Source: an uncultured Collinsella sp.
GTDB taxonomy: Bacteria > Actinomycetota > Coriobacteriia > Coriobacteriales > Coriobacteriaceae
Assembly: GCA_959596495.1 (NCBI GenBank)
Contig: CAUFXK010000044.1
Span: 1 to 16,005, forward strand
Reading direction: 5' to 3'
DNA: 16,005 nt
Within the stretch, counting starts at the first letter, position 1; each line of letters starts with the position of its first letter. A model generated the notes under the pieces. It searched no databases. It was not told the DNA's origin and was given only the letters and a program-made list of their open reading frames with translations. This document shows, piece after piece, positions 1-6,534 of the stretch. Both the position numbers and the translations under genes were made by a program.

Positions 1-94
1 CGATATTGCACGACTTATAGGCGGCGATCCCGCCGGTAATGCCCAGCAGGATCGTATTTCCCTCAAGTTGTATTGAATTGTTGGGTGCCGCCAT
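1..94 (-). CDS. coaBC: CoaBC N-terminus (phosphopantothenoylcysteine decarboxylase/synthase), partial at left edge
   Basis: Only the first 31 codons are present; the gene continues beyond the left edge. The visible residues contain ILLGITGGIAAYK (about residues 15-27), the flavin-binding start of the HFCD flavoprotein domain of CoaC/Dfp. In this family CoaBC joins 4'-phosphopantothenate to cysteine and decarboxylates the product to phosphopantetheine for coenzyme A synthesis in the cytosol. The ATG at 92-94 follows an AAGGAAG ribosome site (103-109), which overlaps the end of the upstream gene, and only 3 bases separate it from that gene's stop codon. A lone CoaC or another HFCD flavoprotein cannot be excluded because the CoaB half lies outside the window. 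Confidence 0.82.
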   Translation of the reverse strand, partial: MAAPNNSIQLEGNTILLGITGGIAAYKSCNI

Positions 95-97
95 CGT

Positions 98-817
98 TTA
101 AGCTTCCTTGCTCGGGAGCACCAGGAGGCGGTGGCAGTACGGGCAGTGCGTAATCTCGCTACCGTCGTGGTTCAGGTCGCTCATGGACGATGCCTGCAGC
201 GCGGTGTGACAGACCGTGGGGATGTTGCCCTGGATGGTCTCGACGGCCAGGCCGCGGAACTGCTTGAGCAGACGCTCGTAGTCGGTGAGCACGTCGGCCG
301 GCAGCGTGGCAGCAAGCGCGGTGCGCTCTTTAGTGGCGGCGTCAATCTGAGCCTGAAGGTCGGCAGCCTTGGCGCGGGCGGCCTTGGTATCGGCCTTCAC
401 GCCCTCCTCGAACTTGGCGATGATTGCCTGCGCGCGGGCCTCGCGCTCGAGCGCCTCCTTATGGGCGACAACGACGTCCTTGCGGGTGTGCTCAATCTTG
501 TCCAGACGCTTGGCCAGGGTGGCGAGCTCGTTCTCCAGGTCCTGAACCTCGCGGTAGTCGGAGCCGTCGACATGGCGCTTCTTGGCAGCCTCGATGGCGT
601 TGTTGGTCTGAATCTCGGTGGTGTTGAGATCGTCGAGCTCAATGTCCAGATCCTTGCGCTGGGCGTAGAGCTTGGTCATCTCGGACTTGAGCTTCACATA
701 GGTCTTGCGCTTGGAAGCGAGCTCCTTGAGCTCCGGCATATTGGCAAGTTCGCTCTTGTTGCGGGCGAGCTCCAAATCGATCTGTTGCAGCTTGAGTAGC
801 GTAGCGCCGGCGCTCAT
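98..817 (-). CDS. Coiled-coil protein with C-terminal C4-type zinc-ribbon-like domain (CT398/zf-RING_7 family)
   Basis: This is a 239-residue cytosolic protein. Residues about 5-165 are heptad-rich and charged, predicting a long helical hairpin coiled coil. The C-terminal 45 residues resemble the zinc-ribbon end of the CT398-like family, with CPYCHRLL at 225-232. The family usually carries two Cys pairs. Here the first pair is reduced to one Cys (C203, followed by H204), with P200 where the other Cys would be expected. The function of the family is not settled; a nucleic-acid or protein-binding role is commonly suggested. I chose the ATG at 815-817 because an AAAAGGAG site lies 7 bases upstream and the start overlaps the Nif3 stop as ATGA. 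A longer frame to 853 exists but lacks such a site. The gene sits between nif3-like and coaBC, which suggests translational coupling to the former. Confidence 0.85.
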   Translation of the reverse strand: MSAGATLLKLQQIDLELARNKSELANMPELKELASKRKTYVKLKSEMTKLYAQRKDLDIELDDLNTTEIQTNNAIEAAKKRHVDGSDYREVQDLENELATLAKRLDKIEHTRKDVVVAHKEALEREARAQAIIAKFEEGVKADTKAARAKAADLQAQIDAATKERTALAATLPADVLTDYERLLKQFRGLAVETIQGNIPTVCHTALQASSMSDLNHDGSEITHCPYCHRLLVLPSKEA

Positions 818-1623
818 AAGTTCTCTCCTTTTGTCACAGTCCACCATTGGCAAGGGTTCAGTATTTTAATCGCATGACGGGGGTCGACCCCGGCGTCAAC
901 TGCAGAGTTCATCAATATATCAACGAACGGCTCCTCAGAGCGGTCGTGGCCGAGCAAGATCACCGACAGCCCGCGCAAGGCAAGGTCTTGCGCCACGTGG
1001 TAGCCCGCCTCGCCCGTCACGACAACATCTGCGCCTGCGGCGATGGCGAGCTCTCCAAAGTCGCCCAGGGAGCCGCCCAAAATAGCGACGGTTCGGCACG
1101 CGTGCTCGGCTTCGCCCCACACACGCGGGTCGCTGCCAAATGCCGTGGCGGCACGGGCGGCGAGATCGCGCAGGCTACAGGGGTTGTTGAGGGTCGCGAG
1201 TGCACCCAGGCCGGTGGACTCGGGGTCGTCCACGTGCTCCAGTGAGCTCACGGGTGCGGCACCCAGCAGCTCGCTCAGGCAGACGCGGGCTTCGTGCGAG
1301 CGGTCCAGGTTGGTGTGGAGCGAAATGATGCTCACGCCGCAACGCGCTGCCTCGTAGAGTGCCGCGCTGCACTGGGGGCGTGCGGCATCAGCTGGGCAAA
1401 ACGCCTCGGGCGCCTTGATGTATATGGGATGATGCGTCAGCAGAACGTTGGCACCGGCTTCTTGTGCACGGCGAACATTTGCCTCGGTGGCATCGAGCGC
1501 GCAGGCAACGCCGGTAATCTCGGCAGCGGGATCGCCAACGGAGAGACCTACGTGATCCCAGCCCTCGGCGTCCGCCTTGGGGTAGCGCGCCAGCAGCGCA
1601 CGTTCAAACTCGGCGACGATCAT
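814..1623 (-). CDS. Nif3-like dinuclear metal centre protein (YbgI/YqfO family)
   Basis: This 269-residue protein is the short form of the Nif3 family; long forms carry a PII-like insert of about 100 residues that is absent here. Expected metal ligands are visible: the HH pair at 64-65 in LLTHHP, D107 in LHTNLD, and H226 and E230 in GHDRSE. The GEAGYH segment (204-209) and the glycine-rich ILGGSLGDF stretch (181-189) also match the family fold, which forms toroidal hexamers with two metals per subunit. The biochemical role is not firmly established; the family was once annotated as GTP cyclohydrolase I type 2. The ATG at 1621-1623 overlaps the cysteine desulfurase stop as ATGA and has no strong ribosome site of its own, so translation probably depends on coupling. 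It also overlaps the downstream zinc-ribbon gene by 4 bases. Confidence 0.9.
   Translation of the reverse strand: MIVAEFERALLARYPKADAEGWDHVGLSVGDPAAEITGVACALDATEANVRRAQEAGANVLLTHHPIYIKAPEAFCPADAARPQCSAALYEAARCGVSIISLHTNLDRSHEARVCLSELLGAAPVSSLEHVDDPESTGLGALATLNNPCSLRDLAARAATAFGSDPRVWGEAEHACRTVAILGGSLGDFGELAIAAGADVVVTGEAGYHVAQDLALRGLSVILLGHDRSEEPFVDILMNSAVDAGVDPRHAIKILNPCQWWTVTKGENL
825..832 (-). promoter_or_regulatory. Ribosome binding site deciding the zinc-ribbon gene start
   Basis: The minus strand reads AAAAGGAG here, 7 bases before the ATG at 815-817. It lies inside the last codons of the Nif3-like gene and supports the 239-residue start over the longer open frame. Confidence 0.75.
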
Positions 1624-2798
1624 GCGGCACCCACGATCGAGAGCAGCGTCTGGGCAAAGTCGTCCAGGTCGGCAGGGTTCACACGGTCATCAAACGAGAT
1701 ACGCAGAGCGCCCAATGCCTGCTCGCGACCAATGCCCATGGCGCTGAGAACATGGCTCGGGTCCATGCTGCCGCTCGAGCAGGCAGAACCGGCCGATACC
1801 TCAAAGCCGGCGGCGTCGAGCTTGATGATGAGCTCCTCGGAGTCCATGCCGTCAATGTAGATCGATACCATGCCGGGCAGACGGTCGGCATGCGCATAGT
1901 CGCCCATGGTGGCGTGAATGCGCGGATGGGCCGTAAGCTTGGCGTAGAGCTTGTCGGAAAGGGCTTGCAGCTTCTCGCGCTCCTCGGCCACATGGAGCGT
2001 CAGCGTGCGGGCGGCAGCGGCAAAGGCGAGCTGCGTGCGCAGATCCTGCGTGCCGGCGCGACGTCCGGCTTCCTGTCCGCCGCCAAAGATGCGCGGGCGC
2101 AGCGGCGTGCGGTTCTTAAGGTAGAGCGCGCCGGATGCCACGGGGCCACCGATCTTGTGCGCAGCAACGGTCATGGCGTCAACTCCCAGCTCGGTAACAT
2201 CGAGCGGAATATGCAGATACCCCTGGATGGCATCGGTGTGGAACAGGGCGCCCACGGTATGCGCGGCCGCGGCAAGCTCGCGGATGGGCTGCACCACGCC
2301 GGTCTCGTTGTTGGCAACCATGATGCTCACGAGCGCCACGTCGTCGCCTAGTAGCTCGACAAGCGTGGCAGGCTCAATGTAGCCCATGCGGCAGGGCTGC
2401 ACCAGGTCGACTCTAAAGCCTGCGGCACGCAGCAGCGGCAGGTTGTCCAGAATCGAATCGTGCTCGATGGCAGATACGATCACGCGGTTACGCTTACGGT
2501 CGCGCTGACGTGCACCCTCGGCAAGACCGAGTAGCGCCAGCTGGTTGGCTTCGGTGCCGCCGTTGGTCAGAACAATCTCAGACGGGCGAACGCGCGCGCC
2601 AAAGCTGCGGGCGATCTCGCGACGTGCAACCTCCAGACGCGCGGCAGCCTTGCGGCCGAGCGAGTGCAGCGAGTTGGGGTTGACGCCGGCAAGCTCGCTG
2701 TCGTCGTACTCGCGCTGCGCAAGGAGCGCCTCGGCGCGCATGGGCGTCGAGGCGGCATAGTCAAGATTCACGGGTATGCGGTTTTGACCTGCGGTCAT
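1620..2798 (-). CDS. Cysteine desulfurase (NifS/IscS class, PLP-dependent)
   Basis: The 392-residue protein is a fold-type I PLP enzyme that removes sulfur from cysteine, giving alanine and an enzyme-bound persulfide for Fe-S clusters and thiolated tRNA. Visible residues are H113 in the IEHDS motif that stacks on PLP, D189 in HTDAIQ, the PLP Schiff-base lysine K215 in AAHKIGG, and the persulfide cysteine C340 in SAGSACSSGS, a group I type loop. The N-terminal NLDYAASTP is also typical. The ATG at 2796-2798 has an AGGAGG site (2810-2815) located within the last codons of rpe, about 11 bases away, and the two genes are 6 bases apart. No IscU, SufU, ThiI or MnmA gene lies in the window, so its sulfur acceptor cannot be read from context. 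NifS versus IscS naming cannot be decided from sequence alone. Confidence 0.95.
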   Translation of the reverse strand: MTAGQNRIPVNLDYAASTPMRAEALLAQREYDDSELAGVNPNSLHSLGRKAAARLEVARREIARSFGARVRPSEIVLTNGGTEANQLALLGLAEGARQRDRKRNRVIVSAIEHDSILDNLPLLRAAGFRVDLVQPCRMGYIEPATLVELLGDDVALVSIMVANNETGVVQPIRELAAAAHTVGALFHTDAIQGYLHIPLDVTELGVDAMTVAAHKIGGPVASGALYLKNRTPLRPRIFGGGQEAGRRAGTQDLRTQLAFAAAARTLTLHVAEEREKLQALSDKLYAKLTAHPRIHATMGDYAHADRLPGMVSIYIDGMDSEELIIKLDAAGFEVSAGSACSSGSMDPSHVLSAMGIGREQALGALRISFDDRVNPADLDDFAQTLLSIVGAA

Positions 2799-2804
2799 AA
2801 GGGT

Positions 2805-3476
2805 TTATGCCTCCTGTGCAGCCTCGTTGCCCAGCTTCTGCAGCAGCGCAACCTCGGCGGCGGGATCTTCGGACTTAAATACGGCGGAACCGGCCACCAG
2901 GACATTTGCGCCGGCCTTGACGACCTCGGCGATGTTTTTGGAAGAGATGCCGCCGTCGACCTCGATCATGGGCGACACGCCATGTCGCTCGCACATGGCC
3001 GTAAGCTCGTGCAGTTTGGCGATTGTACCAGGGATAAAGCTCTGGCCGCCAAAGCCAGGGTTCACGCTCATCAGCAGCACCATGTCGACAACGTCGATGA
3101 TGCTCTCGAGCACGCACACGGGGGTGGCGGGGTTGAGCACCACGCCGGCCTTGACGCCGCGCTGCTGCAGATGCGTGAGCGTGCGGTGCAGGTGCGTGGA
3201 AGCCTCGTAGTGCACGGTGATCATGTCGGCACCGGCGTCGGCATACCAATCGACCGTCTCGTCGGGGTTCGACACCATGAGGTGCGCGTCGACCGGTACA
3301 TCGGTGGAGCGCTTGACGGCCTTAAGGATGTCAACGCCAAAGGTGAGGTTGCCGGTAAAGTGACCGTCCATAACGTCAAAGTGTACGTAGTCGGCACCGG
3401 CGATCTTGTCGAGCTCGCCCTTGAGGTTGGCCATGTCGGCCGAAAGGACGGACGGAGCGATTTTGATGGAACCCAT
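2805..3476 (-). CDS. rpe: Ribulose-phosphate 3-epimerase
   Basis: This 223-residue TIM-barrel enzyme interconverts ribulose 5-phosphate and xylulose 5-phosphate in the pentose phosphate pathway. The metal-binding and acid-base residues are all present: H32 and D34 in VHFDVMDGHF, H65 in VDAHLMV, and D174 in IEVDGGI. The flexible-loop region MSVNPGFGGQSFIP (136-149) is canonical and the C-terminal phosphate-binding segment GANVLVAGSAVF is intact. Length is typical for the family. The ATG at 3474-3476 has a moderate AGAAAGG ribosome site. It lies 18 bases after gpsA and 6 bases before the cysteine desulfurase, so it is likely cotranscribed with both. No defect is seen. Confidence 0.97.
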   Translation of the reverse strand: MGSIKIAPSVLSADMANLKGELDKIAGADYVHFDVMDGHFTGNLTFGVDILKAVKRSTDVPVDAHLMVSNPDETVDWYADAGADMITVHYEASTHLHRTLTHLQQRGVKAGVVLNPATPVCVLESIIDVVDMVLLMSVNPGFGGQSFIPGTIAKLHELTAMCERHGVSPMIEVDGGISSKNIAEVVKAGANVLVAGSAVFKSEDPAAEVALLQKLGNEAAQEA

Positions 3477-3494
3477 GGTAGTAGCCTTTCTGCG

Positions 3495-4502
3495 CTAGTC
3501 GGTGAGTCCGTAGAACTCTTGAGAAGGGACGCGATCGGTAAGAATCTCGAGCGCCCTATCCAAAGTAACACCGTTGTAGAGCGTTTGCTCCACGGCAAAG
3601 GTGAGCGGAATGTCTGCGCCCAGCGAACGGGCAAGCTCGCTGACGCTGCGGGCCGCGACGGCGCCCTCGACCACCATATGCGTGCGCGTCTGATACTCGT
3701 CGAGCGACACGCCGTGGGCAAACTCGTAGCCAAAGGTGCGGTTGCGCGAGTGCTCCGAGGTGCAGGTGGCAATGAGGTCGCCCATGCCGGCAAGTCCCAT
3801 GCAGGTCATAGCTTGACCGCCGCGGGCGTGCACCAGACGGCTGATCTCTGCCAGGCCGCGCGTCATGATGAGGGCAAGCGTGTTGTCGCCCGCACCGGTA
3901 CCGGCGGAGATGCCGCATACGATGGCGATGACATTTTTCATGGCGCCGCAGACCTCGACACCGGTCATGTCTTGCGACAGATAAATACGGAAGGCCGTGG
4001 ATAGGAGCAGGTCCTTAAAGGTCTCCCCTATCTGCGGATCTTTGCTGGCGATGACGGCGGCAGAAAGACCGCCGCGGCAGATCTCCTCGGCATGGTTGGG
4101 ACCCGAGAGCGCCGCCACGCGCGCCTCGTTGCCGATCTCGCTGGCGATGACCTCGCTCATGAGCAGGCCGGACTCGGGCTCAATGCCCTTGGTGAGGCAG
4201 AGCACCGGGGTATCGGCGGCGATAAAGGGCGCTGCCCGATGGCACACGTCGCGCAAGTGCGTGGAGGGCACGGCAAAGATGATCGCATCGGCACCGTCGA
4301 GCGCCTGGGCGAGCTCGGTCGTTGCTACCACGTTGTCCGGCAGCTCGTAGCCCACAAGGTAGCGGGGGTTGCGGTGCTCACCGTTAATGCCGGCGGCCGT
4401 CTGCTCGCTATGGGCCCACATGGTTACGCGCACGGCTCGCGCGGCGGCAAGGCCGGCGACGGCGGTTCCCCACGAGCCAGAGCCAATCAGCGCAACATTC
4501 AT
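3495..4502 (-). CDS. gpsA: NAD(P)+-dependent glycerol-3-phosphate dehydrogenase
   Basis: The 335-residue cytosolic enzyme reduces dihydroxyacetone phosphate to sn-glycerol 3-phosphate, the backbone for phospholipids. The N-terminal Rossmann motif GSGSWGTA spans residues 7-14. K105 in LTKGIE and the catalytic K189 in GAMKNVIAI are present, as are SGPNHAEE (133-140) and the AGMGDL segment (238-243) of the C-terminal helical domain. Length matches the bacterial family. The ATG at 4500-4502 is preceded by AGGAGAG, and the plsY stop codon TAG lies within this ribosome site, so the two genes are tightly linked. That pairing makes sense because PlsY uses the product directly. No missing residue is seen. 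Confidence 0.97.
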   Translation of the reverse strand: MNVALIGSGSWGTAVAGLAAARAVRVTMWAHSEQTAAGINGEHRNPRYLVGYELPDNVVATTELAQALDGADAIIFAVPSTHLRDVCHRAAPFIAADTPVLCLTKGIEPESGLLMSEVIASEIGNEARVAALSGPNHAEEICRGGLSAAVIASKDPQIGETFKDLLLSTAFRIYLSQDMTGVEVCGAMKNVIAIVCGISAGTGAGDNTLALIMTRGLAEISRLVHARGGQAMTCMGLAGMGDLIATCTSEHSRNRTFGYEFAHGVSLDEYQTRTHMVVEGAVAARSVSELARSLGADIPLTFAVEQTLYNGVTLDRALEILTDRVPSQEFYGLTD

Positions 4503-4511
4503 GACTCTCTC

Positions 4512-5195
4512 CTACTTATCGTCGGGCTCGGTGACGCGCTTGGTAAACGAGAGCTTGGACTCCTTACCGGTCATGAGCTTTTTGATGTTCGCGCGATGGG
4601 CCCACACCACGGTGATGCCGATTATCGCCATGCAGAACTTGAGGCCCAGGCTGCTGTACGGAAAGACCGCGCAAGCAGCGATGGGAAGACCGATGGCCGC
4701 GGCAAGCGAGCCCACCGACACAAACTTGGTGATGGCGACGGCCACGATAAACATGCCCAGCAGCGACAGGCCAATTGGCCAATACCAGGCGAGGATGACG
4801 CCCAGGCCAACTGCGATTCCCTTGCCGCCATGGAAATTGAGGTAGGGCGAGAAGATGTGGCCCCACACCGCTGCCAGGCAGATGACGCCGAGCATCCAGT
4901 CGCCGGGGGCTCCGGGCGCCATGATGTTCGGCGGAAATCCATAGCCCACGCTCGCGATGAGCGGACGGGCGATGACAACGCAGATGGCGCCCTTAAGGCA
5001 GTCGAGCAGCAGCGTGAGCGCGGCCACCTTGGGGCCGGCCACGCGCAGCGCGTTGGTGGTGCCGATGTTGCCGGAGCCCGCCTTGCGAATGTCCGTGTGG
5101 TTGAACACGCGGCCCAAGATCAGGCCAAACGGAATCGCTCCGATAAAGAACGAGACCACGGCGCAGATGGCGGTCAGCAGAATCGGATTATGCAT
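4512..5195 (-). CDS. plsY: Acyl-phosphate:glycerol-3-phosphate acyltransferase
   Basis: The 227-residue integral membrane enzyme transfers an acyl group from acyl-phosphate to glycerol 3-phosphate, making lysophosphatidic acid. All three conserved cytoplasmic motifs are visible: GSGNIGTTN (40-48), the glycine-rich FHGGKGIA (121-128), and VWAHRANIKKL (197-207). Hydrophobic segments near 5-30, 55-80, 100-118, 128-155 and 160-200 fit a multi-pass membrane protein. The start is the ATG at 5193-5195, supported by AAGGAG 7 bases upstream. The open frame extends further to 5276, but that part is a shadow of der coding sequence. The gene overlaps the der stop by 8 bases. It needs acyl-phosphate from PlsX, which is not encoded in this window. 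Confidence 0.96.
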   Translation of the reverse strand: MHNPILLTAICAVVSFFIGAIPFGLILGRVFNHTDIRKAGSGNIGTTNALRVAGPKVAALTLLLDCLKGAICVVIARPLIASVGYGFPPNIMAPGAPGDWMLGVICLAAVWGHIFSPYLNFHGGKGIAVGLGVILAWYWPIGLSLLGMFIVAVAITKFVSVGSLAAAIGLPIAACAVFPYSSLGLKFCMAIIGITVVWAHRANIKKLMTGKESKLSFTKRVTEPDDK

Positions 5196-6522
5196 CCTTT
5201 TGCTCCTTCTTCCTAAAGAAGAGTCGAATGGGCGTGCCGGCAAAGTCGAAGGTCGAGCGCATGCGGTTCTCCACATAGCGCTGGTAGGTGTCGTTGACCA
5301 AGTCGCTGTGGTTGACGAAGAACGTGAACGTCGGCGGGTTGACGCCCGTCTGGGTCACGTAGTGCATGCGCAGGCGGCGCTTGCCGTCCACCACGGTATG
5401 ACCGAACTCGCGCAGATCGGTGAGGAACGTGTTGAGGCGCGAGGTGCTAATCTTCTGCGAGCGCGTCTTTTCGGCGGCGTCGACCATCGCCCAGATCTTC
5501 TCGACGCTGCGGCCGGTGAGGGCAGAGATGCGCAGGTACTGGGCCCAGGGAGCCATGACGCCCAGACGGCGGTCGATGGTCTCCATGCAGGCCTCGCGCT
5601 TGCGGTCATCGTCGAGCAGGTCCCACTTGTTGAGCAGCACAACGATGGCGCATCCGCGCTCGATGGCAAGACCCATGACCTTCTGGTCCTGTTCGGTAAC
5701 GCCAACGGAGGCGTCGACGACGAGCAGCGCCACGTCGGCGCGGTCGATGGCGCGCAGGCCGCGAACCATGGAGTAGTACTCGATGTTCTCGTACACGGTG
5801 CTCTTCTTACGGATGCCCGCGGTGTCGACCATTCGGTAGTGCTTGCCGTTGCGCTCCACGACGGTGTCGATGGCGTCGCGCGTCGTGCCGGCAATGTTGG
5901 ACACGATAGAGCGGTCGGCGCCCAGGATGCGGTTGAACAGCGAGGACTTACCGGCGTTGGGGCGGCCGATGATGGCCACGTTCAGCGCATCGGGGAACTC
6001 ATCGGCGACCTCGTCCTCTTCCTCGGGAAGCAGGGCCACGATGTCGTCGAGCAGGTCGCCCGTGCCGTGGCCGTGCAGGGCCGAGAGCGGCGTGGGCTCG
6101 CCGATACCGAGCGAATAGAACTCCCAGATGCTGTCGTTCTCTCGATCGGGGTTGTCGAGCTTGTTCACCAGCAGAAAGACCGGCTTGTCGCAGCGCTTGA
6201 GCATGCGAGCGACCGACTCGTCCTCCTCGGTGACGCCGGTGCGGCCGTCGACCACAAACAGGATGACGGCGGCTTCCTCGGCGGCGGCGAGGGCCTGGTC
6301 GCGAATGGACGTGGCGAAGACGTCATCGCTCTTGAGCGGTTCGATGCCGCCCGTGTCGACGATGGTGAACTCGCGGCCGTTCCAATCGGCCGTGTGGTAC
6401 GAGCGGTCGCGCGTGACGCCGCGGGACTCATGGACGATGGCGTCCGAGGTCTGGGCCAGGCGGTTAACGAGCGTGGACTTGCCCACGTTGGGGCGTCCGA
6501 CGACGGCGACGATAGGTTTCAT
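5188..6522 (-). CDS. der: Ribosome assembly GTPase Der (EngA), double G-domain
   Basis: The 444-residue protein has two tandem GTPase domains followed by a KH-like domain, the hallmark of Der/EngA, which acts in 50S ribosome maturation. Domain 1 carries GRPNVGKS (9-16), DTGG (56-59) and NKLD (120-123). Domain 2 carries GRPNAGKS (186-193), DTAG (233-236) and NKWD (298-301). The acidic linker EEEDEVADEF lies between them near 167-176. The KH-like domain runs from about 350 to the C-terminus and ends in FDFAGTPIRLFFRKK plus a short tail. The start is the ATG at 6520-6522 with AAAGGAG 5 bases upstream. The frame stays open to 6693, but that part translates to non-family sequence overlapping the DUF512 gene. 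It lies 10 bases after the DUF512 gene. Confidence 0.97.
   Translation of the reverse strand: MKPIVAVVGRPNVGKSTLVNRLAQTSDAIVHESRGVTRDRSYHTADWNGREFTIVDTGGIEPLKSDDVFATSIRDQALAAAEEAAVILFVVDGRTGVTEEDESVARMLKRCDKPVFLLVNKLDNPDRENDSIWEFYSLGIGEPTPLSALHGHGTGDLLDDIVALLPEEEDEVADEFPDALNVAIIGRPNAGKSSLFNRILGADRSIVSNIAGTTRDAIDTVVERNGKHYRMVDTAGIRKKSTVYENIEYYSMVRGLRAIDRADVALLVVDASVGVTEQDQKVMGLAIERGCAIVVLLNKWDLLDDDRKREACMETIDRRLGVMAPWAQYLRISALTGRSVEKIWAMVDAAEKTRSQKISTSRLNTFLTDLREFGHTVVDGKRRLRMHYVTQTGVNPPTFTFFVNHSDLVNDTYQRYVENRMRSTFDFAGTPIRLFFRKKEQKDA
5203..5208 (-). promoter_or_regulatory. Ribosome binding site deciding the plsY start
   Basis: AAGGAG on the minus strand, 7 bases before the ATG at 5193-5195 and inside the last codons of der. 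It selects the 227-residue PlsY and argues against the longer open frame. Confidence 0.75.
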
Positions 6523-6527
6523 CTGCA

Positions 6528-6534
6528 CTCCTTT
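6528..6534 (-). promoter_or_regulatory. Ribosome binding site deciding the der start
   Basis: AAAGGAG on the minus strand, 5 bases before the ATG at 6520-6522. It overlaps the stop codon of the DUF512 gene (6533-6535) and fixes the 444-residue Der start. Confidence 0.78.

Noticed and set aside
2664..4004. 446-codon open frame on the plus strand opposite cysteine desulfurase, rpe and gpsA
   Set aside because: It lies antisense to three intact conserved genes, its translation resembles no family, and long opposite-strand frames are expected where third codon positions are rich in G and C.
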